Below, piece after piece: positions 12,601-27,600 of a stretch of 64,000 nucleotides of DNA (the first letter of the stretch is position 1; every line of letters starts with the position of its first letter). The stretch comes from Cyclina sinensis. Lineage: Eukaryota > Mollusca > Bivalvia > Venerida > Veneridae. The stretch is from positions 20,612,065 through 20,676,064 of the forward strand of contig JAAONU010000014.1 of assembly GCA_012932295.1 (NCBI GenBank), read 5' to 3'. The notes beneath the pieces were generated by a model. The model was not told the origin of the DNA and did not search any database. It saw only the letters and a list, made by a program, of their open reading frames with translations. A program made the position numbers and the translations under genes.

Positions 12601-15600
12601 GTATTTTATTACCTTATTACTTGTATCAACATATACAACTATAATGGTTTTATTTTTCCACTTTAAGAAGTCAGACGACGTTTCAACATCAATATTTGGT
12701 AGCCTTTGTTTTGCAAAGGTAGCCGTACCGAACGGAACCTTTATCAACGTAGCTATACGAAGTCGTTTTAATATTTATTCTTGCGTCATGTTTAGGAAAA
12801 ACTCAGAAAGTAAGTAAAAGATTCAGAAAACCTAACATGAGCACTTTTCGCTTTGTACACAATTTAAGAAACAGTGCATAGATAACTGTTGTAACTGTTG
12901 TAAAATGAAAAGAAATATATCATTTTATTTAAATTTAACTACAAACCAATGAATAAATTTGTAAACATTGTAAACTTACGTTGGGTGCACATGTCTGTTT
13001 CTCGATATCCAGGTTTGCAGCCGCCAGTACATTTCCCATTAAATCTGTTACATGTTCCATTTAAGCACATTCCACAATTGTCTAAACAGCTTTCGCCCCA
13101 CGTACCGGCTAAACATTCTGTCAATAGACAACATAAATATTAAAAATGAAATTGTTAAGTCAAATTTGCGTTGCATTTCTGTCTTGTACAAGAGACGCAA
13201 GTTTGACAACTGTTTGCGCGTTCGGCATTCAACAAAATCATATATTCGTGAGAAGTTCCGCCTGCTTTTTCGCACATCTGTTGGCAGTTGGAAATCGTTA
13301 CCTTAGGTAATTTTAAATAAATAAATAGGCTTAACATTTCAAGTGAACATAATAATGATAATAATGTTGATAATAAAAAAGAAAAAAATCTACCTTCTGT
13401 GCAATTGTTTCCCTTCCAACCTGCATTGCATGAGTCACATTTTCCGTTGGCTTTATCACAAACGTCTTGACAGTTGAGACTGCATTCAGCAGCGCAATTT
13501 ATTCCAAACGTATTGTTGTCACATTCTACGAATATACATACACGTATTTTTTGAGTAACAGATACTAGTCTGTCATTGCACGTTAACTGATGCCTTTTTA
13601 AACCGATACGCCCAAAAGTAGTTTTTTTTTAGTTTGAAACACGGTATAAATGTAACCTTGCACATTTTAAGTGTGGATTTGTATTTTTCTTCTAATCAAA
13701 TAGAAATAATAATAAAACAGAATTTTCAGCTTCTAAAAAAAATTAGAATTTGTTTATTTCCTGTGACTTGTACAAGGGTATAAAGTAGCCGTAAGTCAGA
13801 CGTACTTAATCTTGCTTTGATGCATCGCTGTAGATCACGACTATTGGTAGTTGCATTCGGTCGGAAGCGCTGGACGTAGATTTTCCGTGGACAAATGTTT
13901 TGTTCAAAGAAGACATGTAAAGCAAGTTATAGCAGGCAAACTAAATGTATTATTTTATAGAAATACCTTCAGTGCAGTAAGTAGTTCCTTTATATCCAGC
14001 TGCACATCCTGACTCGCATTGTCCGTTAACTTTATCGCATGTTCCGTAGAGGCATTTACCACACTGCTGTTGGCAATTTTTACCCCAATTACCTGGCTCA
14101 CATTCTTCAATAATAATGATAAAGTAATGACAGACTACTTTATATCGTAACAATTTCTCGAATCAGCCTCCTTTAAAACAAACAAACCAACAAAATAAAA
14201 TTGCGTGTAAAATTTTGCATCGTTTCGCAACAGATAGATTTTCAATGCAAACTTCTTTTTGACCTTGTAGCTATCAAAATATTAAATTTTTCTTGAACTC
14301 ATCCGCATTATCACAGACTAGTCCATTATTTTTACACAAAGGTAAATCATTCAAAGCATGATATTCGACTGCACAGAATGCTTGTTTCTGAACAAAAAAA
14401 AAACATCAAAATGATCATATTTTTCATGAAACGTAAAATTTCATGATATATATATCTGCGAGTCTTTTATCAAAATTTAACCGTGCATATCTTGGAAATT
14501 TGTGTAGGCAGTAAGCTACAACAAATATTGAAAAAGTTGCTAATTCATTGATCCACAACATGACTTTTATATCATTTAACAGTAGATTTTTACCCACAAA
14601 CATTACCACGGGTTCTTTTGTTATATGCCTGTTTGTGGTAAAAATATAGCTATACTTCTTTGTTAAATCATGCAAATATGAGAGGTCAGGGATCTATCAA
14701 TTAGATTAATATCAGTATTTTTTTTCTTAAAATAATATATCAGTGCTAGAGCTGACATGTCCCTCGATGCTGGACTTTAACTTGCGGTTTTAAAGATTGT
14801 CATCTATTATAAGATTGTTTTATTGGAATCGACAAAAACAAATTATGTCAATTATTTGACAAGGCTTGATGTTCAACAAATAGAGTGCAGAAAAATAGTT
14901 CAATAAATATCGCCATACTCTATTTATCACTGGATTTTAACGTCACAAGATGTATTGCAAAACCGGCGTGTCTGGAATTTTTCAAAATGCACATAAGAAA
15001 AACACAAGACTGAAACGCATTTCAGAAGGTACATCTGAATTCCAAACTACAGGCAGACACCCTTTTTAAAAGCACTTCTGAATCCTCGGCTTAAATCAAA
15101 AGTGCAGTTTCGAAAGTACAGCTAAAACTCAAACAACAGGCAAGAATTGCATTTTTAAAAGCACCGTTTAGTCAACAACTAAAGGGAGAAATTGCATGTT
15201 CGAATAAATATCTGAATCCTCAATTCAGAAGTGCATTTTCGAATGCATATCTCATTCCCATCTATTTACTTTAATTACAGGTCAGATGTACATTTATTTT
15301 CGAATGGACATCTGGAAGCAAAACTAAAGAGCAGAAATCTACACTTTCCAGCGCAGCTAAAAATCCAACAAGAGAATAGATGTGAAATTGCGAATAAACA
15401 TCTGAATAACAAACAACAGGCAAGAACTTTATATTGATTACGCATCTGAAATCCCAACTACAAGCCAGAAGTATGTTTCCGAATAAACAGCTGAATCTCC
15501 AACTACAGACTGAAATGTAAGTTTTGAATGCACGTCTGAAGTCTAAACTTCAAGGCTAGGAGGTGTTCATTTTCAAATATAATCTAAATCCTCAACTTAA

Positions 15601-18600
15601 AGCCAGAAGTGCATTGTCAAATAAACATCGGAATAGTTAACTCTCGGCGGGAAATGTTATTACGAATGCATATTTGAATCTCCAACTGAACCAATTAAAG
15701 CCAATTTCACAACCTTAATAAATTGGATACCGTATATCAGGCTACTTTTGCGTATATCAAATTTCGGGATTTCGGTAACTTGAATTTAAGCGAATGTAAT
15801 TTTAGCGAATTTCTATCTCTGTTATTTTCGCGTTTTCCATCTTTCATAGGTAGATTACTCTAAGAGAGAAAATATGACCATAGCTATCGGCCAGTATGTG
15901 CTGTCATGTACCGACTTTAAATTAAAACATTCCAAAATAAACATAAACATTTTTTTTTCACTGGAAGGGTCAATTTGCTTTGCAATCTCGTCAGCATGAA
16001 ACAGTTAAAACTTGGACTTTAGGTAGTCTATGGCAGGCTTATTCACACTTTAATCCATTGGCTACAAAATTCTGTACAATCTGGAGGAATACTCACATAA
16101 ACTAGAACTGTGTCCATAGGACACGGATGCCCCCAATATGCATAAGTGCTCATAAACAAGAGCATGTATATCCTGTATGTAAGATTTATTCTGTACATAT
16201 ACCTAAAATGATCTACAGGTAACCTTATGTACATGTTAAATTAAATTACAAATGTAAAATTTATATGTTCAATTATTTATATGGTATATAATGAAAAAAT
16301 CAACAAATGGCCATAATTCTGTTAAATATGGTCACAGCAAAAATTACTTCCTTTACTACCATCTACACATTAAAGCTGTTCATCCCTGGAAGTTTAAGCG
16401 AATTCTGCCATCCTGTTTAAGAGGAGTTGCGTTCACAAAATTTCAATATGGTATATAGTGAAAAAATCAACAAAGGGCCATAATTCTGTTAAATTTGGTC
16501 GCAGAAAAAATTCCTTCCTTTACTTCTATCTACACATTAAGGTTGTTCATCCCTGGAAGTTAAAGCAAAATCTGCCATCCGGTTTAAGAGGAGTTGCGTT
16601 CACAAAATTTCTATATGGTATATAGTGAAAAAATCAACAAAGGGCCATAATTCTGTTAAATTTGGTCGCAGCAAAAATTCCTTCCTTTACTACCATCTAC
16701 ACATTAAGGTTGTTCATCCCTGGAAGTTAAAGCAAAATCTGCCATCCTGTTTAAGAGGAGTTGCGTTCACAAAATTTCTAGTGAAAAAATCAACAAAGGG
16801 CCATAATTCTGTTAAATTTGGTCGCAGCGAAAATTCCTTCCTTTACTACCATCTACACATTAAGGTTGTTCATCCCTGGAAGTTTAAGCAAATCTGCCAT
16901 CCTGTTTAAGAGGAGTTGCGTTCACAAGATTTCGGGACGTACGGACAGACGGACGGACAAGTGCAACGCTATATGCACCCCACTTTGTGGGGGCATAACA
17001 AGACAATTGCTTGTCTACAGCTCGCGAAACAGATCAGGAATTTGGCCGCAAAAAACAGTCAAATATAACTAACGCTTTCTTTCCAAGGTGCAAATCGAGG
17101 TCATCACATATCTTTCTATCCATGTCTGACGAAAATTTCCTAACTGCATTAATATTCCCATATTCTGAGGCGTGCTTCCCTATTTTGAATCTGTCTTCCG
17201 GTGGTTAAGATTTATAGGCTCCGCGCGCTGGTGATTTTGAAAACCCCGCTACTCTCGCTTCAGCAACTAGCTTACCAGCCATTTCCTTGCCTGGATCGGT
17301 AGTTGATTTTGTAACATTTACGAAGTGAAGCATAGATATTTTGGCTAAACGCAGTGAAGTGTATATACTGTATGTACTTGCTGCTTTATTTGACCGTGAG
17401 CAGTTCAAATGCTCAATGAAAAGAAAAATGCGTTCAATGAATTACGGTAGAGATGTCGATTTAACATAAAAGATTAAAAGAAAGACAGCATAATTCTGCC
17501 TACGATGCACAGAAAGGCTTTATTTGGTGTTATCCCGCTACAGTTGATACCGTTTTTATCACGTGTAAATAAAATGACACCAGCAGAGAGAAACGAAAGT
17601 AAGAAAGTCCGTCTACTACTGAAAACGCAAAATTCTTGGATTAATGTTTCGCTGTTTCTTATTTAAGCGGTTTTGTTTGAATAAAGCAAAAATTAGATAC
17701 GTGCATAAAACCCTGATATACGGTATTTCGAATAGCAACACTCATGCAAACTATAAGGAGGCACCGTGGTCCAGGGGTAGACCACAGGGCTACGGATCCG
17801 GAGGTCGCGCGTTCGAATCTCGTCAGACGCGAGATTCTCTCATGATCTTCACATTCCTTCACGCTGCGCGAATACTGGTATGACACCCAGGAAGCAGTCA
17901 TTGAGCGTAATAATTCTAAGTTGTAATAACTTGTAACGCAGTCGATGTAAAATAAACGAGTCCAAACTCATGGAGACTGTAAGTAATCTCACTGAGGGAA
18001 TTGATAGAATTTCTAACAAATTCGAAAAGAATTTCTAGTGAATTGTGCGGGAAAATAATCGCTAAATTAACAACTGTTCCATGTTATATTAATAATAAGC
18101 ATTTTTGGTGCACACCTAGGTGTAGTATGCTGCTGGCAGTTATGATAAGCCCCGCTTCCTAATTATATAAGCATGCATGACCTTTAATTACTATATAGTT
18201 AGTTGTTATATTACACGTGTACTGTAAAGACGGAAAAGCTAGAGACTATATTTCGGGTATATGTTGATAGAACAGAGACATTTGGGGTATGGTTCTATTC
18301 AGAACACTACACCAGGTATGTAGTTGCTGTGCTAAACCTAAAATTTGTCTTGTACACGTACCCTTTTTTGTAGTAACGAGAGAGCTATGAAGCAGATTTT
18401 GACGTGTTCGGTACGGCATAATTATCAGTATGTCAAAGATTTAAACCTTTCGTTATAACATAAAAAAGATAAGGTTATTAACATTAAAGTCTATCGGCGA
18501 GTGCATGGGATCAGTGTTTAGTTATACTTATTATATATCAAGGCAGAAGTAAATCAGTGTCAGTCGGAAAGACAAAACGCAAATACATGTACTGTAGCGC

Positions 18601-21600
18601 CGTCTAGTTTCATGTCACCATTACTTTTGTTAACGACACATCTGCGAGCGTAGTAATACGTACAGTCTAAATAAACCTGATCATGTGACACACTGTCAGG
18701 ATATCAACAGTTTATCCGGTCGTCCCTTTCCTAGGAAAGTAATCAAGGTACATCCCTATCTAGGTAGAGACAGGATTAAAAATGTTAATTTGCTGTACAC
18801 TGAAATATATTAAGTCGTTCTTCCCGCGGAGTGATACATATAGCGCTCTTAAAGTTGCGCATCAATATATTACTAAGAGGGAAGAACCAGTGTATATAAG
18901 TCAGTGTAAAGCAGATGACCTATAAATATTGTTAAGCTCTTGAATCACTGATTCAATTATAGAGTTGTTGAAAGTCTTCGTTCTTAGAGTGATAAGTCAT
19001 TTTTTAATCAGAAAAGATACTTTTTTTAAATCCTTTTCTCTGCTTTAAAGTCAAAACCAGACATATCATGAAATGATAATTTTGCAAGATGTACTCAAAT
19101 TGAATGGCAAAAAAGAATGGGTGAGAAGACATAATATACCCACCTTTATCACACAATTCTCCTTCCCATCCGGCCTCGCATCCCAGTAAACATGTACCGT
19201 TCACGTGATAACATCTAGAAAACCCACCTTCACAGTGTGTACTACAGTCCAAATCGCAGTTATAACCGTACTTACCAAAGAGACAATCTGTTAAAAGATG
19301 AATAAATGGTACTGCTTATAAAAACTTTAAAATATATCGTAAAAACTGTTTTCATTTAGTCACAGTCGACGGCGACTGACTCATAGACGGGTCGACGATA
19401 CATAAAAAAGAAAAAGTTGCTAGATATAGAAACTTTTGTTGTAATAGTAAAGACCACATCTAAACTAAGTTAATGTTTCATTTTTTTGTTACAAGAATAC
19501 ACCATAATGCAAAATTTTAAACGATTTAATCGGTAAAAGTATCTGGGTAGATACTTAGTTTATATAGTTAATTTTGCATGTTGAAATTGTCCAGCGGTTT
19601 GCTCGCAGCTCTCTATTTTAATGACCGTAAGGGTATGGGAGCGAATTTTGTTGAAACCATTTTTGTTTCTTTTTTTTTGGTCAGATTTTTTATGATATAT
19701 AAAAGCATACAACTGAGTGATTGATTCTAAAGAAAACCATTTTAAAGCTAATGTTGTGAGTAAGAAGTTTTAAGCAATTTCTAGTGAACGCAATAAATGG
19801 TGGTTAACTTAGTTAACTGTCATAATTGTATCATGAGCTGATACCATGCGTGTACAAAACAAGGCGGTATGATTGTTTCAGGTTACTGTACAAAAATCGT
19901 CATACTTACCGCCAAATATTTCCATTTCGCAAACCACTGTTTGGGATAGGCTTTGACGTGCTACTCTAACATATCGCCCTGTGACGTCTAGCGTAATTTC
20001 TCTTGTTGGTATAAAGCTAGTGTCGTCATGAACTATTACAGCATCGGAACGCTCAGTTGTGTTGGACACGTAAAGTTTGTAATATCTGATATTATCTAAA
20101 AACAGATATTGAGTGTTTTAGATATAAATGAAATATAGTAATCATAGTAACCAATAGTTGAACTAAGTCATTTCCAAAATGCAAAAGAAGACTTTGTAAA
20201 CTTCTGAAATATAGTAACCATAGTAACCAATAGTTGAAATAAGTCATTTCCAAAATGCAAAAGAAGACTTGGTAAACTTCTGCAGTTTATGCTTACTCTT
20301 TTCAAGATCATATTACTAAACAGTCTTTAAATATTACTAAATTTAATCCTTGATAGCATCTAATTATACTGAATATTTCATTTTTACTTAAATGTGTCTT
20401 TTTTTAAACAATGGTTTATACACACCACTGTTGAATTTATAGTACGCAATCCGGACCATTTTGATGGAAGAAAGGTGTCCTATATTGACGGCAACCCATT
20501 CTTCTCTAAGTGATGAAGAAAGTGCAGTAACAAAGCAATCATTCCAAGAATCATTCCGTAGTATACCATCTACTATGTTCCCTGGTGGATACATGTCTTC
20601 ATCAGCTCCCGAACTGCGTGTCACTTGTTTCATAAATGCCATATTCCTACCTATAGCCATAATAATGATATGGTATCGAAGTTATATACGTGAAATATAC
20701 ATTCTGATTTTAACATTTAACTTTAAATGCAAAAAAATAGAGATGATGATTGAGCGACTATTTTGTAAAGAGCATTGGTAAAAGTCGATTTAAACTTCTT
20801 CTTGCGGACTGGACTATCTGTCTGTTTTACCTATGTAAGATAGTTTTATCTAACATCTCCAATGTAAGATGAGTCATGCGACGCCTCTGACGTTTGACGT
20901 AGCAGTCGTAACAGTTATGAAGTCACAGTCATCCGCCATGGGTTATTTATTTGAAATTCAAAATATCAAGTGGGTTAATTAAAACGAGCATTTTTTCTAT
21001 ACAAATATTCGCATAAATTAAACTGTATCTATTACGATTGGTCTACTTGAATACAAGTATATCTCGATCTACATATAAACCACATCTGTTACTAAATTCA
21101 TCACGCTTAAAAGTTAGTAAATGTGTAAACTGTACCGCTAGTTAATGCAAGATAATGAGCTATAATATTTATCTTAGAATTGTGATTATACTTAACAAAC
21201 TAAAACATGTTGTGAAATATGATAACTAGCGTATGTTGTCTTATCAGACTTAAGCCTTACCTCCATTTATCCTAACATCACATAACACGAGCTGAGTGTT
21301 TAGTGACGCAAGCTGAATTCTGACCAAATTTCCTTTAAGAGGTTTGTCGCATGTCACATAAATTTTCTTGCCCGATGGGACATCATTACTATGCTGGTAA
21401 CACAACTGATCAGAAGTTGGATAGTAGTGCGCATTTGTGGATTCTCTTTCAGGAATATTCTCAATCGTTACTTTAAAACTTTTGAAATATTCTGTAAAAT
21501 AAAGTAGTTATATTTTATTTACGTACCATTTTAATTGCACGTTTTAGGTTTTCAGAAGATATTATTACATTTATTAGATAAATGTGTTTGTTTTCTTTTC

Positions 21601-24600
21601 ACCAGTACCGGTGTGCACGTTTTAATCGTTATAAAAATGTAAAACATATTGATGCATTTATTTGGGTCAGTTTGTTTAAGACAATATTCTAAGATCATTA
21701 ACATACAAGTCGTTTTTTAATCGTAATACGACCTCGGAATGACCCAGAATTTGAAATTTTAATAAAAAGATTAGCAGAAGATAAAAAAAATAATTTATTT
21801 GTAAAAAAGTATCGTACAAACATTTATGTTCGTTATTTAATGGATGTAATGCTACTACCAGGGTATGCTTTGATACTTTTAATAGGAACATAAAGTTTTA
21901 GTTATAGCTTTACATGCTATAAGTAAAAAGAAGACTGGTTTACTCAAATGTTCATCTGTAGTAAGAAACTCAAGGCTTGTAATAGTTTCTGTGTTTGGGA
22001 ACCATACACGCCACCAAGGGTTTTTCGTTCTCCTAGTTGATGCATAATTAGTTTCACTACAGGTTGTCACGTCACCGTCGTTTGCTCTACTGGCCCAGCG
22101 ATACTGCGGCACGTTGTCTAAATGTCGCGACACCTGACTCTCGGCTAAATCTCCTAAATATTAACGCTTCAATAATTGTTTTTGTTTTTAAGTTGTTGTT
22201 ATTTGTTGTTGTTGTTGTCTCGCCTTTCCTATTATATTCTTTCATTAGTTACTTTCTTAAGCATATGTGGCTAGAAAAAAGCACATTATTGTGCACATGT
22301 CTATATTCTTGTAACATAGGATGATTCGAAAAAGTAAAGACTTCATATTTATATCGACGATGAGACAACGACGTTTTTAATTTTACCAAGAACAACTTTC
22401 ACTTTTGAGACAATATTTTTGATATATGGTGTAAAGAATATATAAATATTACTTACTATATTGACATCCCGGCCCAAACCAGTTTTTATCACAGCCGTTC
22501 TGACAATCTCCTGTAACACTATCACAAGCTTTTCCATACTTGCAATGACACATATACTCACATTTTGGACCGAACGTGTAAATGCCTCCAGAAGTAATGG
22601 AACATTCTGCATCTGTAGAAAAAAGAGAAAGTAAAGCTAAATATTTCGCTATTATGTCTTTAATGTTGAATGTTTTTGTTTCGACCTTTATCCCTGCTGC
22701 TTAGCTCTGTAGTGACTATATCGATTTGTATATTTACATACACTTTGTTTGTAATAGCTTCATAGATAACATGAAACTCTCTAGTGCATTTCAAAAATTC
22801 ACAAAAGGATCAAACTTTAAAGGGAAACAGCCTTTCACATTCTCATAAGCACACTATGTGTATCTAAAACAAGCGGCAAGAGACCAAGTCTTCAAAGGAA
22901 AACAGGTTTTCATGTTCTTACGTCCACGCTGTTGTTACATCGTAAAGATGTTTGTGAAAAGAGGCCAAACCTTAAGGAGGGATATGTTTTCTCTTTTCTA
23001 TATATAACTTCACGTAAACCATTAAGACCTGGCAACTGACTAATCCTGAAAAAGAAACTAGATGTTTTCATTTCCACATACACATCTCAGTAAAAGCTGA
23101 TGAATTTGGCAAGAGAACAAACCTTTATTCTTTTAATTTGATTGGTCGGCTAAAATATTCTTGATTGTAAATTATCGAGGTAATGAATTAAAATTATTTT
23201 TAGGAAATAAACATATGTGTTAACACAAAAGGATAGAGCTATTGTTTTGTGAAAAAGTTAATAATATGAGGAGGCATTTAATGGAGAAGAGATCGACGTG
23301 TGCTTGAATTTTAATTTAAAGGTTATATTCAAATTATGAAAGAAATACAATAAAGGAGGAACAAATCATTTCATACGATCGATTGCTGTCAGTAAATTGA
23401 TTCATCCATAACCTGACAGCAAATTAAAATGCTATTAAAAGAGAAGAGAAGACGATTCGAAAACACAAAAATACGATCCGAGGTTGCGACAACGCGATGC
23501 AAAAGTGCAAAATATTTTTTTTTCAGTAAAAAAAATTCAGTAACCATAGGTTACCCATTTATTTTACCTAATCAGAATACAATTCAAGAGATATACAAGT
23601 CAATACAATAAGTTTAGCAAACATTTTCTGACACATAAGTTTTAAGTGTTAATGTCATTTTTGTTGGGATCTTTTGCTACTTTCTAATATAATAATTCTA
23701 ATAGGTTTATAATAATGAAAAAGCTGTCTATATTGGCATTAAAGACTAGTATGGTAATTGTTCTTAAATAAAAGTTTCGCAACTGTTAACTGTTGAAATG
23801 GTATCAAGTTTTTAAAGTTTAATTTAGACTTGTAACCGAACAATATTTCTTTTTTTTCAGAAACAGTTTTTACATACTTTACATAAATTTACACATACAA
23901 ATAAAACTCTGTAACATTGTGAACAATTATTTTTTTGTCAAAAATGACACTTAAACCTACTTACTTCCCTTTTAGATGTTATAGGATTTTGTTTAGACAG
24001 CCTGTATGGTTTACTGAATCCACCAAAAAAAATATAAAAAAGAGGGGAGGATACCTTAAGTAAAAAGGTTTATGCTGCTAACTACTAGGGTTTTCGTTTA
24101 GTGATTACCTATAAAACGAATGGAAAATATTATTCTATGCTGGTGGGGTCTTTCCGATACTGGTGGATGTCGCGGAGTATAGGAATAAAATGTCAGGTAA
24201 TAGAAAGTAATTTCTTTATAATCTTATTGCCAATAGAGACTGCTTTTATATGAATCCTTTACGAGATCTTAGGTAGTCTCAGGCTATATTAAATTGATAA
24301 ATTGTTGCTATGATTTTTCAAATTCATTGTAGTTAAATGTTTGTTTAGATACGTATCAATTGTGTAACTGGTACAAACTTCGTGTTTAAAATTTGCTATA
24401 ACATATCTAATTGGTTTACTATACTGAAATATATATAATATTTAGCCTGTAAAATTATTTTGTTTTACAACATCATCAAAGTGTGTATTACCAAATAACA
24501 TATCAACTGGCTTCAGCATTGAAAATTCAAGATGCCTCTGTCTTTAATATAAGATTGTAGCTGTTGCCAAAATTTTGTCACTTCACACTTGTAAGATAAA

Positions 24601-27600
24601 TGAGTTAATGTTTCTTTCTCATTATGGCAAAGTGAGCAATAGTCTTCAATGATGATGTTCATTTTGTTAAGCAAATACTTTGTAGCAAGGATTCTATGAT
24701 TTATTCTGTACTGAAACAATAACAATTTTGGACCTTTTGTATAATTATAAGCGATATCATACATTGAATTGTTAAAAAAAACAGTTTCTATTAGACCTCT
24801 TAAGTCATTTGTCCATTTCTCTATTTCGTTAGGATCTTGTCTTATAAAAACGTTTTGCATTGCCATATAAATTGAACGACAACCTTTTTATATGTCCGGT
24901 TCAGAAACAGAGCTTATTATGGGAAAGCCCCATGATGGACGAGTGGCTAGCGTCCAATTTTGTCTGGAGCATTTCGCCTACACGCATGGAGGGATTTTAA
25001 TGAAACTTCATAGAAATTTTCATCACCATAAGAAGCCATGTCGCGTACATGAACCAGGTATCTAGGTCAAAGCTCAAGGTCACACTTCGAGCTCATTGAA
25101 AAACGCTTGTTCGGAGCAAAACTTCTACAAGCATAGAGGGATTTCAATATAACTTGGTACAAATGTTCACCATTGTAAGGCGGAGTGTCGCGCGCAATAT
25201 TTAGGTTCCTGCGTCAAGGTCAAGGTCACAAATAGAGGTCAAAAGTCAGATAAAATTATGAAGATGTGTATAGGGACCATTTAGTCATTATTGATTGAGG
25301 GATTGTAACACAAATAGTCATTATCATGACTACGGCTGTAATACATGTAATTTAGGTCAATATATGCAAGGTCATGGTCACCTAAGGTGATGAAATATTC
25401 TGATTTTGTCTGGAGCATATCTCCTACATGCATGGAAGATTATTAATAATACTTTACAGTATTGTTTACAACCATGAGTCGTGTTGCTCCACGCAAGATC
25501 TAGGTCTTTAGGTCAAAGGTCAAGGTCACACTTAGAGCTTTTTGAAAAACGCTTGTCCGGAGCAAAACTTCTACATTCATAAGGGGATTTTGATATAACT
25601 TGGCATACTCGCGCATAAAATTCAGGTCCCTGCGACAAAGGTCAAGGTCTCACATAGAGGTAAAATTTGAGCAGGTCTTCTATGAACAGAAAATATCCTG
25701 TTATCCATCTATTCAAACAAACAGAGGAATTTCCAATTTTAATTCTTGGATTGAGCCAAACATTAACAGAATAAAAACGGTTAATGTTTGTTGGATTTAT
25801 ATTCAAAGAGGGAAAGTAATAACTGTAAAGAACATCTTTCCAGAAGGGATTAATGTCCAAATGTAGTTTTGTTTTGATATAATCAGTTCCAAATTTATAC
25901 ATTTGATTGATATAAGGGCATATGTTTTCAACCAGTTGACAGTATTTGCTATCTGAGTACATTAATCTTCTGAGCCATGTAGCTTTTAAGCTGCACATAA
26001 AACATTTAAGGTCTATCATTTTTAATTCCCCAAACTTATATTCTTGAATTATTATGTTTCTCTTGACTTTGTCCCTACCACTATTCCAAGGAAACTTGAA
26101 AAACATAGATTTTGTATTTGGTTTATTTTGGTCAGAGATTGATTTGGTATGTTCAAAATAAGATGATTCAGTTTTGCAAGGGCAAAAGGTTTTATAACAA
26201 CTAATCTACCAATAGGAGAGAGTTTGTTTTTTTTGGCCAATTTGCAAATAGTTTTTTATTTCTTCTATTTTTGAATCATAATTTAATTCTACTATTTGAT
26301 TAAGAGAATTTCACACCTAGCAAAGTAAATACTTTATTATTCAAGTCCAGATTGTATTTAGGGCATAAAGTAGCATTACAGTGATTAAGTGAACCAAACC
26401 AAACCCCCTTAGTATCTCCATATTTACATCAAGGCCTAAAAATTTGGCATAAAATTTTAAAATCAACATTGTTGTCCTAATAGATTTCTGTCTGAGCCAT
26501 CTAAAAACAAACTTGTGTCATCCGCGTACTGAGATACTTTATTCTCTATTCCGTTTATTGTAATACCTTTAATATCTTGGTTTTTCTTAATCAATATTGA
26601 TAGTATTTCAGCACAAAGAATGAACATGTAGGGTGACAGGGCAGCTCCTTGACGACAACCCCTCGAAGTGCAAAATAATAGTACTCCCTTGCATCATGTT
26701 ATTTTGATTTCGCATTTTAATCTTGCCTCTGAAACTTAAAGACCTTACGGCAAAAGAACGCGTAGTGATAGTGCTTCTTAATAGCAATCGTAATATTGCT
26801 GTGGCGCCCAGAAGGCGAATGTACAATTACAAAGTGCGAAGACACGAAAATACGATGCAAGGACAGGAAATTACGAAGCAAACACACGGTGCAAAACGCG
26901 CTATTAATATTGCATTTTTGCATCGTTTCTGTGCGCCTTTGCATCGTATTTCAGTACTTTTACCCACTCAAACCAGAGCGCAAAGTTAAAACAAAATGAT
27001 GCAAAACTACGGTGGCCCTAACGGGACATTGTTAATCACACTCAAAAGGTGGGCGGTTTTAAAAGTAGTTCACTGTTGAATATTTCCCCCTCTGTGTATA
27101 GTGTCATTTTACCAATGCAGACCACTCTGTAAATATCCCCATCCAACAGTAAACACTGTAGTTAATTTGACCAAGGTCTGCTGTTACCGATTTCTTTAGA
27201 GAAAAAATAATTGCAGGTTTAAATTAAGAAATGCACTCAGGTATTATAATCAATGTGCAGATGTACCGCTTAAGACCTTTTCGCCCTTAATAACTTCAAC
27301 TGCAGCCAAAAGTCAGTAAATAAAAGAAGTCAGTAAAACTGTAAACGTGGCAACTTCTATTCTTAATAATTCTACAGAGTTGCACTTCTTCATTGGAACA
27401 GTCTGTTCCAGTTCGATAGTTTTCACCATTTATAACAAAAAGTAGATTTAATCCTAAGAAAACATACTTAAAGGTTTTCAGCTAAAAATTTCATTTTCCG
27501 CCATCTTGTTTCCTCTTGGCTGACAGGTGCGCATTCTATTTCATTTGTAGAAACAAGATTGGATTTTGTCTCAAACAGTGTGTAAATGTGACAATGGTTA

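Noticed and set aside
16625..16909. Plus-strand frame with an internally repeated peptide
   Set aside because: It arises from two 167-bp repeat units, without splice or start context.
17758..17830. Functional tRNA gene
   Set aside because: A and B boxes are present, but stems pair poorly and a SINE-like body follows.
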